A DNA stretch of 25,673 nucleotides from a virus, in IMG/VR virus record IMGVR_UViG_3300021139_000132, positions 1 through 25,673 of that record, one strand, 5' to 3'. The notes under the pieces are model-generated. The model was not told the origin of the DNA. It did no database searches and saw nothing but the letters and a program-made list of their open reading frames with translations. Shown here one piece after another: positions 13,748-20,199 of this stretch; position 1 is the stretch's first letter, and the number at the start of each line of letters is the position of its first letter. A program made the translations under genes and the position numbers.

Positions 13748-14335
13748 AGCATGTTGGTAACGAGCCATACGATCATCTAGACCTATGGTTCCACCATTAA
13801 TAGCTTTGGTTAAACCTACAAAATCATTGTTATCTACAAAATGATTTAGATTATGTTTCTTCCAAAACCAAGCAGCAGTCATAGCAGCTCCTTCAGGAGT
13901 AGCTACAGAGTCAGGGTTTGATACAAAATCAAATCCCATCTCATGTGAACACTGCTCATAGGTAACTCTACCAGTTATTTGTAGAAATCCTCTACCTCTA
14001 AATTTCCAACCATCTCCACTGGCTTCATCACCATTGTGCATACGTCCTGCATATGCTCTATTGGCAATCTTTTCTGGATTGTGTGCATACTCATTAGCCA
14101 TATCTGGATGGAAATGTGTAGGCCAAACCTTACACAAGCTCTCTGCTTTGTAATTGAGATTCTCTTCTAAGAATTTAAAACCACCAGACTCATGTCCACA
14201 CTGAGCTATAAAAGCTGCAAGTCTATGTGGAGTAGATAAGTCTGCTTCTACAGCAGCAGAATTAAGAGGACCTGCAAGATGGCTTGCATGATCCATATCT
14301 ATGTTAGCTGCACTAGCGAGTTGATGTATTTCCAT
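13727..14335 (-). CDS. Endolysin, glycoside hydrolase family 19
   Basis: A 202-aa cytoplasmic lysozyme/chitinase-fold enzyme with no signal peptide. ATG at 14335 follows AAAGGA at 8-nt spacing. GH19 hallmarks are IAQCGHESGGF with putative catalytic Glu49, FLEENLNYKAESL just after it, and the GDGWKFRGRGFLQITGR segment (about 108-124) that lines the substrate cleft. It cleaves peptidoglycan glycan strands once the holin permeabilises the membrane. It is the last gene of the minus-strand lysis cassette: its first 23 nt overlap the Rz gene, and its end overlaps the last plus-strand gene tail to tail, with no terminator visible between the converging units. Confidence 0.93.
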   Translation of the reverse strand: MEIHQLASAANIDMDHASHLAGPLNSAAVEADLSTPHRLAAFIAQCGHESGGFKFLEENLNYKAESLCKVWPTHFHPDMANEYAHNPEKIANRAYAGRMHNGDEASGDGWKFRGRGFLQITGRVTYEQCSHEMGFDFVSNPDSVATPEGAAMTAAWFWKKHNLNHFVDNNDFVGLTKAINGGTIGLDDRMARYQHALGVLTS

Positions 14336-14786
14336 TTATAAGTTCCTTTACTTGGTTGTAGGTTGCGATACAGGCGTTGAGTTTACGGATGGCTGTGTCC
14401 CCGTCATCTGTGATGGCGACAATAGATTGAGCAAACGCTGGGTCAAGTTGGGCGGTTGTGGAGTCAGATCCGCTGGTAGAGGGGGCATCTGTGGAGGGAC
14501 ATACTGGGCTTTTAGTTTTGATGTAGAGCTGCAACTTACCAGAAGCAATATCAGCATCACGTTTAGCAATTTGTTTTTGAGCATCTTGTTTAGCCTTTTG
14601 AAGTTGGGTTGATAGAGTGTTTAATTGGTCATTAAGTTTGTGCTCTGTATCTCTAGCTTGAGCATTAGCTTTAGCTATTTGATTAGCTACTTCTTGTTGA
14701 GATTCAGCATAGCCATTGTGGTGTCCTGCAAAATAAGTACCACTAAGAACACACAAAGCAATAACAATTGAAACAATACTATTCAT
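14313..14786 (-). CDS. Rz: i-spanin (Rz-like)
   Basis: A 157-aa protein with an N-terminal uncleaved anchor (residues ~4-21, VSIVIALCVLSGTYFAG) followed by a long charged coiled coil (about 28-82), the architecture of inner-membrane spanins. The start ATG overlaps the holin-candidate stop (ATGA), with no good Shine-Dalgarno, so coupling is likely. It spans the periplasm with the outer-membrane Rz1 lipoprotein nested in its own coding region, and together they fuse the two membranes in the final lysis step. The C-terminal ~70 residues are Ser/Thr-rich and then helical. Confidence 0.85.
   Translation of the reverse strand: MNSIVSIVIALCVLSGTYFAGHHNGYAESQQEVANQIAKANAQARDTEHKLNDQLNTLSTQLQKAKQDAQKQIAKRDADIASGKLQLYIKTKSPVCPSTDAPSTSGSDSTTAQLDPAFAQSIVAITDDGDTAIRKLNACIATYNQVKELINGNTSTR
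14348..14584 (-). CDS. Rz1: o-spanin (Rz1-like lipoprotein) nested in Rz
   Basis: A 78-aa frame wholly inside Rz in a different reading frame. ATG 14584 has AAAGG upstream. It has a lipoprotein signal peptide with lipobox LVSC, lipidated Cys18, and a short Pro-rich mature part (VPPQMPPLPADLTPQPP) as in lambda Rz1. It is the outer-membrane partner of the Rz product. The nested arrangement, lipobox and proline content together make the call strong despite low sequence identity between Rz1 families. Confidence 0.85.
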   Translation of the reverse strand: MLKNKLLNVMLILLLVSCSSTSKLKAQYVPPQMPPLPADLTPQPPNLTQRLLNLLSPSQMTGTQPSVNSTPVSQPTTK

Positions 14787-15250
14787 AGCGGAGGTCTTTC
14801 ATTTGAGTTAGCAAAAGGAGAGGGAGATGTAGGCTTAGGAAAAGAACTAACAGGACTAGCCATAGGGCTAGGTATGTTACTAGGAACACTGGGAGAACCA
14901 AACGTAGTGGGCGTAATAGGTCTAGGAAAAGCATTGCTACCTGGTTGACACATAGCAGAAGAAGACATAGGAGAAAAAGGACTAGAGGTCTTGTTAATCA
15001 TATTGGTAATGACACCAGCTAAAAAAGCTACCATCATTTTTAATATTTCAAAGAACTGTTTGTCAGCAGGGGCCATATCCTGCATAGGTTGTATATTCCA
15101 AACTAAAGAATACAACACAGTAAACATAGAAAAAGAGAACACACAGACCAACATAAACCCAGCAAATGATCTAACAATAGCTTCTAAAGCCCTAACAAAC
15201 CCATCTACTTTAGTTTCTTCTAGACTATTAATTAGATTTTTTAACCACAT
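14783..15250 (-). CDS. Holin candidate, two membrane spans with Pro/Ser-rich tail
   Basis: I take ATG 15250 (AGGA about 8 nt upstream) rather than an in-frame TTG at 15256, giving 155 aa. An amphipathic N-terminus is followed by hydrophobic spans at residues ~29-51 (FAGFMLVCVFSFSMFTVLY) and ~67-85 (FFEILKMMVAFLAGVIT), with an acidic loop between. Residues ~88-155 are a Pro/Ser-rich tail, unusually long for a holin. Position between a small lipoprotein and Rz/Rz1/endolysin argues for the holin that times lysis. Holins share little sequence, so this is a context-based call. It overlaps the upstream lipoprotein gene by 23 nt. Confidence 0.65.
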   Translation of the reverse strand: MWLKNLINSLEETKVDGFVRALEAIVRSFAGFMLVCVFSFSMFTVLYSLVWNIQPMQDMAPADKQFFEILKMMVAFLAGVITNMINKTSSPFSPMSSSAMCQPGSNAFPRPITPTTFGSPSVPSNIPSPMASPVSSFPKPTSPSPFANSNERPPL

Positions 15251-15413
15251 TATCAAAGTTCCTAATTAACATATTTGGACAAGTCTCAGTGACTGTACAA
15301 AGAGGAGGTTTACATTCGTCATCTTCCCAATGTACTGGATCTTGACAATCGTATCTAAACCTATCATGACAACCAGACAGGAGTAAAACAATTGTAAGCA
15401 GCCAGTATTTCAT
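15228..15413 (-). CDS. Small Cys-rich lipoprotein, 61 aa
   Basis: ATG 15413 overlaps the preceding stop, with AAGGA upstream. The signal peptide ends in lipobox LSGC with lipidated Cys15. The mature part, CHDRFRYDCQDPVHWEDDEC and onward, holds four further Cys (23, 34, 39, 45) that could form two disulfides in the periplasm. Small lipoproteins with this HDRFRY-CQDP pattern occur in several tailed phages next to lysis or structural genes. The role is not established to my knowledge; superinfection exclusion or a lysis accessory function are possibilities. It is clearly distinct from the Rz1 lipoprotein, which is nested further downstream. Confidence 0.8.
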   Translation of the reverse strand: MKYWLLTIVLLLSGCHDRFRYDCQDPVHWEDDECKPPLCTVTETCPNMLIRNFDNVVKKSN

Positions 15414-15703
15414 TCTTCTTTTTTATCCTTCTCACGTTCTATTTCTTTTTTAAGTTTTTCTATTTTACGTACATTAGATTCTATTAACATAGATTCTTTT
15501 TTAATATCCATGTACATAAAACCCATAATAGGAAGAGCAATAACAAATATAACTGCTAAAACAATAATAGCAATTACATACCCCCATGACTCATCCGATT
15601 GATTACCCACATTAGACCCATTAGATATGCTGTTACTATTGCCACGGCTACTGTAGATGCTGTTTTGAACCAGATTCTGTCTTGTTTTTGTTTGTGTAAC
15701 CAT
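15410..15703 (-). CDS. Small membrane protein with coiled-coil tail, 97 aa (start uncertain)
   Basis: The frame from ATG 15703 encodes an Asn/Ser-rich N-terminus, one strong membrane span (residues ~42-64, YVIAIIVLAVIFVIALPIMGF) and a Lys/Glu coiled-coil tail. The ATG lacks a Shine-Dalgarno and would overlap the upstream gene by 130 nt, which is unusual here. A GTG at 15610 would shorten the protein to 67 aa and the overlap to 37 nt while keeping the span and the tail. The membrane and coiled-coil part is therefore well supported and the first 31 residues are doubtful. It could be an accessory lysis protein. Confidence 0.6.
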   Translation of the reverse strand: MVTQTKTRQNLVQNSIYSSRGNSNSISNGSNVGNQSDESWGYVIAIIVLAVIFVIALPIMGFMYMDIKKESMLIESNVRKIEKLKKEIEREKDKKEE

Positions 15704-16281
15704 GCTTGTTCAGCTTGTTTTTTAAACATAGCTTGTCTAGCTACAGCTTGTTCGTTCTCAATAGTTCCTATCATTGCATTGATACGGGTGTATAAATCTT
15801 TCAGTTCTGGAGGAACATGGTAGACCATATATTCCCTAAGCTCTACACCCATAGCTTCCATTTGACTCATAGCTAATACCCTTTGTACTGCTTTTTCAGT
15901 TTGATCTCCTGTAGGATCATAAACTGTCTTAGACTTCTCTTCTTCTTCTAGTATGTGGTTCTTTAATGCGTTGTATGCCTTGAAGAATGCTGTGATGTTT
16001 TTACCAATCTCTGAATAGATTTCGTTTGGATCGAACTCTTGTTTTTGTTTCTTTTTTGCAGGTTGCGTTGTTTGTTGAACTGCTTGACTATCATTAGGTG
16101 TTGAAAAAAGTCCTGCAATCCAACCAAAGATTCCTTTAACTTCTTTTCCGATGGCTTGTACTTCATTTGCAGTCTTAACAACATCTTTAACTAAAGCCTG
16201 TCCTTCACGAAACATTTCACAGCCTTGTTTGATGGCTTTGAATGCAACGTTAGCAGCAGCAATAAGAGTGAATGGGTCCAC
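15574..16281 (-). CDS. Hypothetical membrane-anchored protein, 235 aa, GTG start
   Basis: The frame opens with GTG at 16281 without a clear Shine-Dalgarno; an ATG two bases away is out of frame. The N-terminus (DPFTLIAAANVAFKAIKQGC) is amphipathic and Ala-rich, followed by a helical region, a Lys/Gln-rich linker near residues 63-85, more helix, and a C-terminal membrane span at about 206-228. Proteins starting MDPxTLxAxAxxxFxxIKxG recur in aquatic podoviruses between tail and lysis genes. A structural or lysis-accessory role is possible. No enzymatic motif is visible. Confidence 0.75.
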   Translation of the reverse strand: MDPFTLIAAANVAFKAIKQGCEMFREGQALVKDVVKTANEVQAIGKEVKGIFGWIAGLFSTPNDSQAVQQTTQPAKKKQKQEFDPNEIYSEIGKNITAFFKAYNALKNHILEEEEKSKTVYDPTGDQTEKAVQRVLAMSQMEAMGVELREYMVYHVPPELKDLYTRINAMIGTIENEQAVARQAMFKKQAEQAWLHKQKQDRIWFKTASTVAVAIVTAYLMGLMWVINRMSHGGM

Positions 16282-16286
16282 ATTTT

Positions 16287-16298
16287 GTTACTAGTAAC
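16287..16298. repeat. 12-bp perfect palindrome GTTACTAGTAAC, one of three copies
   Basis: GTTACTAGTAAC reads identically on both strands. Here it occupies the 18-nt gap between two minus-strand genes, directly in front of the GTG start at 16281. Exact copies also occur at 11464-11475 (inside endonuclease I) and 25479-25490 (inside the partial gene at the right edge), both where the protein reads Val-Thr-Ser-Asn. Near copies GTTATTAGTAAC lie at 761-772 and 8427-8438. It could be an operator or processing site, or chance aided by AT-rich composition. Confidence 0.35.
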
Positions 16299-16299
16299 T

Positions 16300-16572
16300 T
16301 TACAGAATAACCCAACGACTACCAGAAGGTATTGTTATGGTCACACCAGAACTAATAGAAACAGGACCAGCAGAGTAAGCAGAATAGCCAGACGGAATAG
16401 AGTACGTAGTACCAATTGTCTGGTTATTAACAAAAAGGCCTCCCGATGCACTCAAAATAGGCGCAGTACTACCACTAGGGTAAGTACCAGAAACCGTTAA
16501 ATTACCAGTTATGTTTAAAGAACCAGTAGTCGGTACTAAAGTATCGGTAACTGCATTTTCGTTAATAGCCAT
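16300..16572 (-). CDS. Small tail-fibre-like structural protein, 90 aa
   Basis: A Ser/Thr/Gly-rich beta protein. The N-terminus (MAINENAVTDTLVPTTGSLNI) is followed by a short linker, and the C-terminus (SAGPVSISSGVTITIPSGSRWVIL) ends in a beta-strand repeat with a Trp-containing close. The same ending is common on fibre-associated and virion decoration proteins of environmental phages. It likely sits on the tail or fibre tip. It has no strong Shine-Dalgarno and starts 2 nt after the upstream stop, so it is probably coupled to that gene. Confidence 0.7.
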   Translation of the reverse strand: MAINENAVTDTLVPTTGSLNITGNLTVSGTYPSGSTAPILSASGGLFVNNQTIGTTYSIPSGYSAYSAGPVSISSGVTITIPSGSRWVIL

Positions 16573-16574
16573 GA

Positions 16575-16850
16575 TTAAACGTCCGTTGCGCCTTGGTATT
16601 GGCTCATTGTTTTAAGTACACCATAAATTGCAGGGAGAAGATCACCCTTTCCTGCTATATCAGCTAATCCAATGTAATGAGCATGTTCTTGGACTGTGCT
16701 CATATTAGATTCTCTAGCATTTTTGTCGTAATGGACTGCTACTTGGACTTGGATGTTATCCTTGTTTCCAAAGAAATTAGTCACTCTGGCATAAGCCTGT
16801 GGTGCAGGACTGCCAAATTGTGTTTGTGTGAGGTTGAGTTGTAATGCCAT
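16575..16850 (-). CDS. Conserved small tail-region protein, 91 aa
   Basis: ATG 16850 follows AAGGA closely. The 91-residue protein has alternating beta-like segments (LQLNLTQTQFG, APQAYARVTNFF, IQVQVAVHYD), then a helical end with LLPAIYGVLKTM. Small proteins of this pattern directly downstream of a large fibre gene recur in environmental podoviruses and are presumed virion components or fibre chaperones. There is no catalytic motif. It lies 9 nt after the fibre gene and 2 nt before the next small structural gene. Confidence 0.65.
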   Translation of the reverse strand: MALQLNLTQTQFGSPAPQAYARVTNFFGNKDNIQVQVAVHYDKNARESNMSTVQEHAHYIGLADIAGKGDLLPAIYGVLKTMSQYQGATDV

Positions 16851-16859
16851 GATTTATCC

Positions 16860-19826
16860 TTAATATGTCATTTCTGTGGTTTCTACTTTACAAACCCATC
16901 TAATTGTAGTTGAGGCTTGACCAGTAACTGTAATTGCTAGACCACCATTGGTTGTATCTGCCGTAGCTGAAACTGCCCAAGTAGATGCGCCTGAGTCTTG
17001 TGCTAATAATATGGATGTTACTGTGCTTACTATTGCGGTAGAAGCTGCGTTTGCACCACGTTTAATAGCACCTTGCAAAACCCAAGAAGCAGTATTTCCA
17101 CCTCCAGTAACCCCTGCAATTATTGTTGCTCTAAATGAATATGCTGAGTTGTTGGGTAGTATTACTTGGTTTGTTGTTCCTGCAGAATTTCCATCAGAAG
17201 TTAAAGCTACTGCTCCTGTTGTGGTTGTTGATGTTGCAAGTACTAATAAAGATGCTTGAGAACTACCATTTGAATAAGTTTTTAATGGTGTATAAGATCC
17301 TGGAAAAACTGTATAACCAGTAATTCCTCTATCAGTTCCATAAGCACCACCAACTATGGCTCCAGAATTTCCAGAAGATGAGTTTACTCTTCCACCAAGA
17401 ACAGCTCCGTAAGTATTTGAAACTATATTTGAAACGCCACCACCTATAAACGCAGAAACACCTGTGTTATTAATTGAATTTCCATTAGAATTACCATTGT
17501 ACCAACCACCTCCAACAATAGCAGAACCTACTGCAGTTGCTTGGTTGCCCCAACCTCCAACTACCGATGACCAATCTCCACTAGCCACGTTCCTATTACC
17601 CGCAGTCCCTGCATCACCCCCACCACCTACAAAACTATATGCCCCTGTTGCTTGGTTGTTTCCTCCTCCTACTACTACTCCATGAGGTGTGTAGAAAGAT
17701 AGGGTTGATGTTCCTGAACCTGATGCTACTTGAGAAAGCGTGAGTGTTGTTCCTGATATAGCTGAAACATAAGTATTTGCAGAAATGTAAGTTCCAACAA
17801 TGTATTGCCCAACTTTAATACTTGAATTGGTTGCAGACAATGTAGCCGTTGTAGTGGCATTCATTGTTGTTGACTGTGTTGTTACGGCAGATAATGTTCC
17901 AGTTGTATTTGTATAGCCACCAACAGTAATACCGTAATAAGTGCTTGGAATATTTCCATATCCTGCTAATGAACCCGCCCATACTCCATTATTTACATTA
18001 TTTTGACCACCACCAATAACTGAATAAGTACCAGTCGCACTATTTGATTGACCACCTAAAACAGATACTAATGTTCCACTTGCTCCGTTATAGCCACCAC
18101 CTGAAATTACACTATTTGCTCCACTTGCAACCTGATTAGCATTATTTCTTATAGTCTGCCAATCCACCGCATTAGCACCTCTAGCATTACCTCCTGTAGC
18201 AGTAGAGTCTGTCTTTTGTGCTTGTAGTGCGCCTGTTCCTAAAGGTTGTAGTACAAGAGGTGTATTTGTTCCACCCGCTGCATTAATTGATGGATAAGAA
18301 GCATCCCCCACAATTTGAATGTAAGTTGTAGAAGCATCGCCAAGGGTTGCAGTTCCTGTTGACTCTAAGGTTGTAAACTTTCCTGTTGAAGCAGTTGTAG
18401 CCCCAATAGTTGTTCCATTTATTGTTCCACCAGTAATTGCTACAGATGTAGCATTTTGAGTGGACATTGTTCCTAAACCAGTTATTGCAGTATTTGGAAT
18501 TGTGGTTGATGCAGTCATTGCACCTGTGCCATTTCCATATACATAACCAGTAAGGGTAGTAGCTCCAGTTCCACCGTTACCAGCTGCCACAGTTCCAGTT
18601 ACGTTAGCAGCATTACCAGATATATTTCCGCTAACTTGTGAGCCAGGAAGACTTAATGCACTAAGAGTTGTAAGTGTAGAATTAGTTGTAGCAGTAATAT
18701 TTGCTGCCGTACCAGTAGTGTTCTGGTTAAACGTAGGCCAAGTAAATGTACCTGTACTAAAATTACCTGATGTTGGTGTTCCTAGTAACGGGGTAACTAG
18801 CGTAGGAGAAGTTGATAACACAACGTTACCAGTACCAGTTACAGAATAAGATGTACCCCAAGCACTACCAGTACTGTTGGGTATACCAGCACCAGGATAA
18901 ACCATAGAACTAGTAGCAGACAAAGTACCTGTACTAAAAGATAATCCTGATCCTACAGTTACATTAGAAAAACCACCTGACCCATTGCCATAAAGAATAG
19001 ATGACCCACTAGTTGCAGGAGCATAGTCAGTACCACTAGTAGCTGTTGTAAACCCACTGCCAGTACCCTTAATAAGACCGCTAAGGCTTGTAGATATGGC
19101 TAGAGTACCTGAACTAGTAACTGGAGAGCCAGTGACACTAAAGCCCGTAGGAACAGTTAAAGCAACACTGGTTACAGTACCAGTTCCTGTAGCTGAAAGA
19201 GTACCAGCAGAGAAAGTTACACCACTACCAATGGTTACGTTACTAAAACCACCAGAACCATTGCCGTACAGTATTGATGTACCAGAAGTAGCTGGTGCTT
19301 TACCATTAAATGTATTCCAATCTGTAGAACTTAAGTATCCACTTGTACTGGTTGTAGCTTGGTTAATAGTTATGTTAGGAGCTGTACCACCACTAGATAC
19401 TATAGGAGCTGTACCTGTTACACCAGATACTCCAGAACTAGATAAAACTTGATACTTTACATTACCTGCATTGGTAAGTACTTGCCAACCACTACCATGT
19501 GTATAGCTTAGTTTTTCTTCTACACCTAAAGCTACTTGGATAATGTTATACCCTGTACTGGTATCTACCAACTCAATGTTAACAGTAGCACTAGCCGTAT
19601 CGTTATTAATAACAGATACCATATCTATATCTCGTACTGTACTAGCAGCAGGAGCACTACAGATAATTACGGGAGTAGTACCATTAGAAACACTAAGTTG
19701 AGTAGCACCAGTGTAAGCAGTAGAAGTTTGATCTGAATAGCAAACTACAACTTGAAGAGCATTAGTTGTAGTAGCTCCAGCTAAATATAGCTGTAGAGAT
19801 CTGTTTGTAGTATCAAGTCTTATCAT
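16860..19826 (-). CDS. Large tail fibre / adhesin with YadA-head-like repeats
   Basis: A 988-aa Gly/Ser/Thr/Val-rich protein. Residues ~1-130 look like an N-terminal virion-attachment beta domain. From ~130 to ~550 it consists of short fibre repeats, including a duplicated block carrying SILYGNGSGGFSNVT. Two stretches (about 560-645 and 710-840) carry the repeating Gly-Gly-x-x-Asn-x-Ala-Thr-Gly pattern of trimeric autotransporter heads (VVGGWGNQATA, VIGGGQNNVNNG), separated by a ~65-residue beta insert. The C-terminal ~150 residues may be the receptor-binding tip. It most likely trimerises and recognises the host surface. Three further beta-rich genes flank it, so the fibre probably has several parts. 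Confidence 0.85.
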   Translation of the reverse strand: MIRLDTTNRSLQLYLAGATTTNALQVVVCYSDQTSTAYTGATQLSVSNGTTPVIICSAPAASTVRDIDMVSVINNDTASATVNIELVDTSTGYNIIQVALGVEEKLSYTHGSGWQVLTNAGNVKYQVLSSSGVSGVTGTAPIVSSGGTAPNITINQATTSTSGYLSSTDWNTFNGKAPATSGTSILYGNGSGGFSNVTIGSGVTFSAGTLSATGTGTVTSVALTVPTGFSVTGSPVTSSGTLAISTSLSGLIKGTGSGFTTATSGTDYAPATSGSSILYGNGSGGFSNVTVGSGLSFSTGTLSATSSMVYPGAGIPNSTGSAWGTSYSVTGTGNVVLSTSPTLVTPLLGTPTSGNFSTGTFTWPTFNQNTTGTAANITATTNSTLTTLSALSLPGSQVSGNISGNAANVTGTVAAGNGGTGATTLTGYVYGNGTGAMTASTTIPNTAITGLGTMSTQNATSVAITGGTINGTTIGATTASTGKFTTLESTGTATLGDASTTYIQIVGDASYPSINAAGGTNTPLVLQPLGTGALQAQKTDSTATGGNARGANAVDWQTIRNNANQVASGANSVISGGGYNGASGTLVSVLGGQSNSATGTYSVIGGGQNNVNNGVWAGSLAGYGNIPSTYYGITVGGYTNTTGTLSAVTTQSTTMNATTTATLSATNSSIKVGQYIVGTYISANTYVSAISGTTLTLSQVASGSGTSTLSFYTPHGVVVGGGNNQATGAYSFVGGGGDAGTAGNRNVASGDWSSVVGGWGNQATAVGSAIVGGGWYNGNSNGNSINNTGVSAFIGGGVSNIVSNTYGAVLGGRVNSSSGNSGAIVGGAYGTDRGITGYTVFPGSYTPLKTYSNGSSQASLLVLATSTTTTGAVALTSDGNSAGTTNQVILPNNSAYSFRATIIAGVTGGGNTASWVLQGAIKRGANAASTAIVSTVTSILLAQDSGASTWAVSATADTTNGGLAITVTGQASTTIRWVCKVETTEMTY
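18915..19302 (-). repeat. Duplicated ~110-bp block inside the tail fibre gene
   Basis: Two divergent copies of about 110 bp, at roughly 18915-19023 and 19191-19302, each encode a SILYGNGSGGFSNVT module followed by GSG(V/L)(T/S)FS(A/T)GTLSAT. The spacer between them encodes a related Gly/Ser/Thr-rich stretch. It points to fibre lengthening by internal duplication and could support length variation by recombination. The exact edges are judged by eye. Confidence 0.6.
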
Positions 19827-19828
19827 AT

Positions 19829-20194
19829 TTATCCGTGCCTAGCAGCAAAGGCATACACAGCAGGAGATATACCCCCTGTAGCAGGAGAAGATACCCAATT
19901 AGTACCGTTAGAAGTAAGTACATACCCTGCTGTTCCAGGAGAAGATAATCCAGTACCACCAGAAGATACACCTAAAGGAGTAGTAATACCTACTGTTGTA
20001 AATTGAGCAGCAGCAGGAGTATTAAGACCTATAGCAGTAGCATCTAATGATCCACCAGTAACAGTAATGTTACTAGCATCTTGAGAAGCTATTGTTCCAA
20101 ATACTTTGTTACTAAGTTTTTGAAACCAATCTCTCCAAGCAAAATTCTCCCCTATGGGATTTGGTGGGATGGGTATATTAACATTAGTTGCCAT
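19829..20194 (-). CDS. Fibre-associated structural protein, 121 aa
   Basis: I take ATG 20194. TTG at 20206 in the same frame would add four residues and overlap the ligase gene; neither start has a clear Shine-Dalgarno. The N-terminus (PIPPNPIGENFAWRDWFQKLS) looks like a short virion-attachment peptide. The rest (NITVTGGSLDATAIG, GVSSGGTGLSSPGTAGYVL) is the Gly/Ser/Thr fibre repeat type also present in the 988-aa fibre immediately downstream. It is probably an adaptor or a short fibre linking the large fibre to the tail. Confidence 0.7.
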   Translation of the reverse strand: MATNVNIPIPPNPIGENFAWRDWFQKLSNKVFGTIASQDASNITVTGGSLDATAIGLNTPAAAQFTTVGITTPLGVSSGGTGLSSPGTAGYVLTSNGTNWVSSPATGGISPAVYAFAARHG

Positions 20195-20199
20195 AATAA

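Noticed and set aside
16948-19452. Plus-strand reading frames opposite the tail fibre gene
   Set aside because: They are antisense shadows of a low-complexity Gly/Ser/Thr/Val repeat gene, with no ribosome binding sites and no recognisable proteins.
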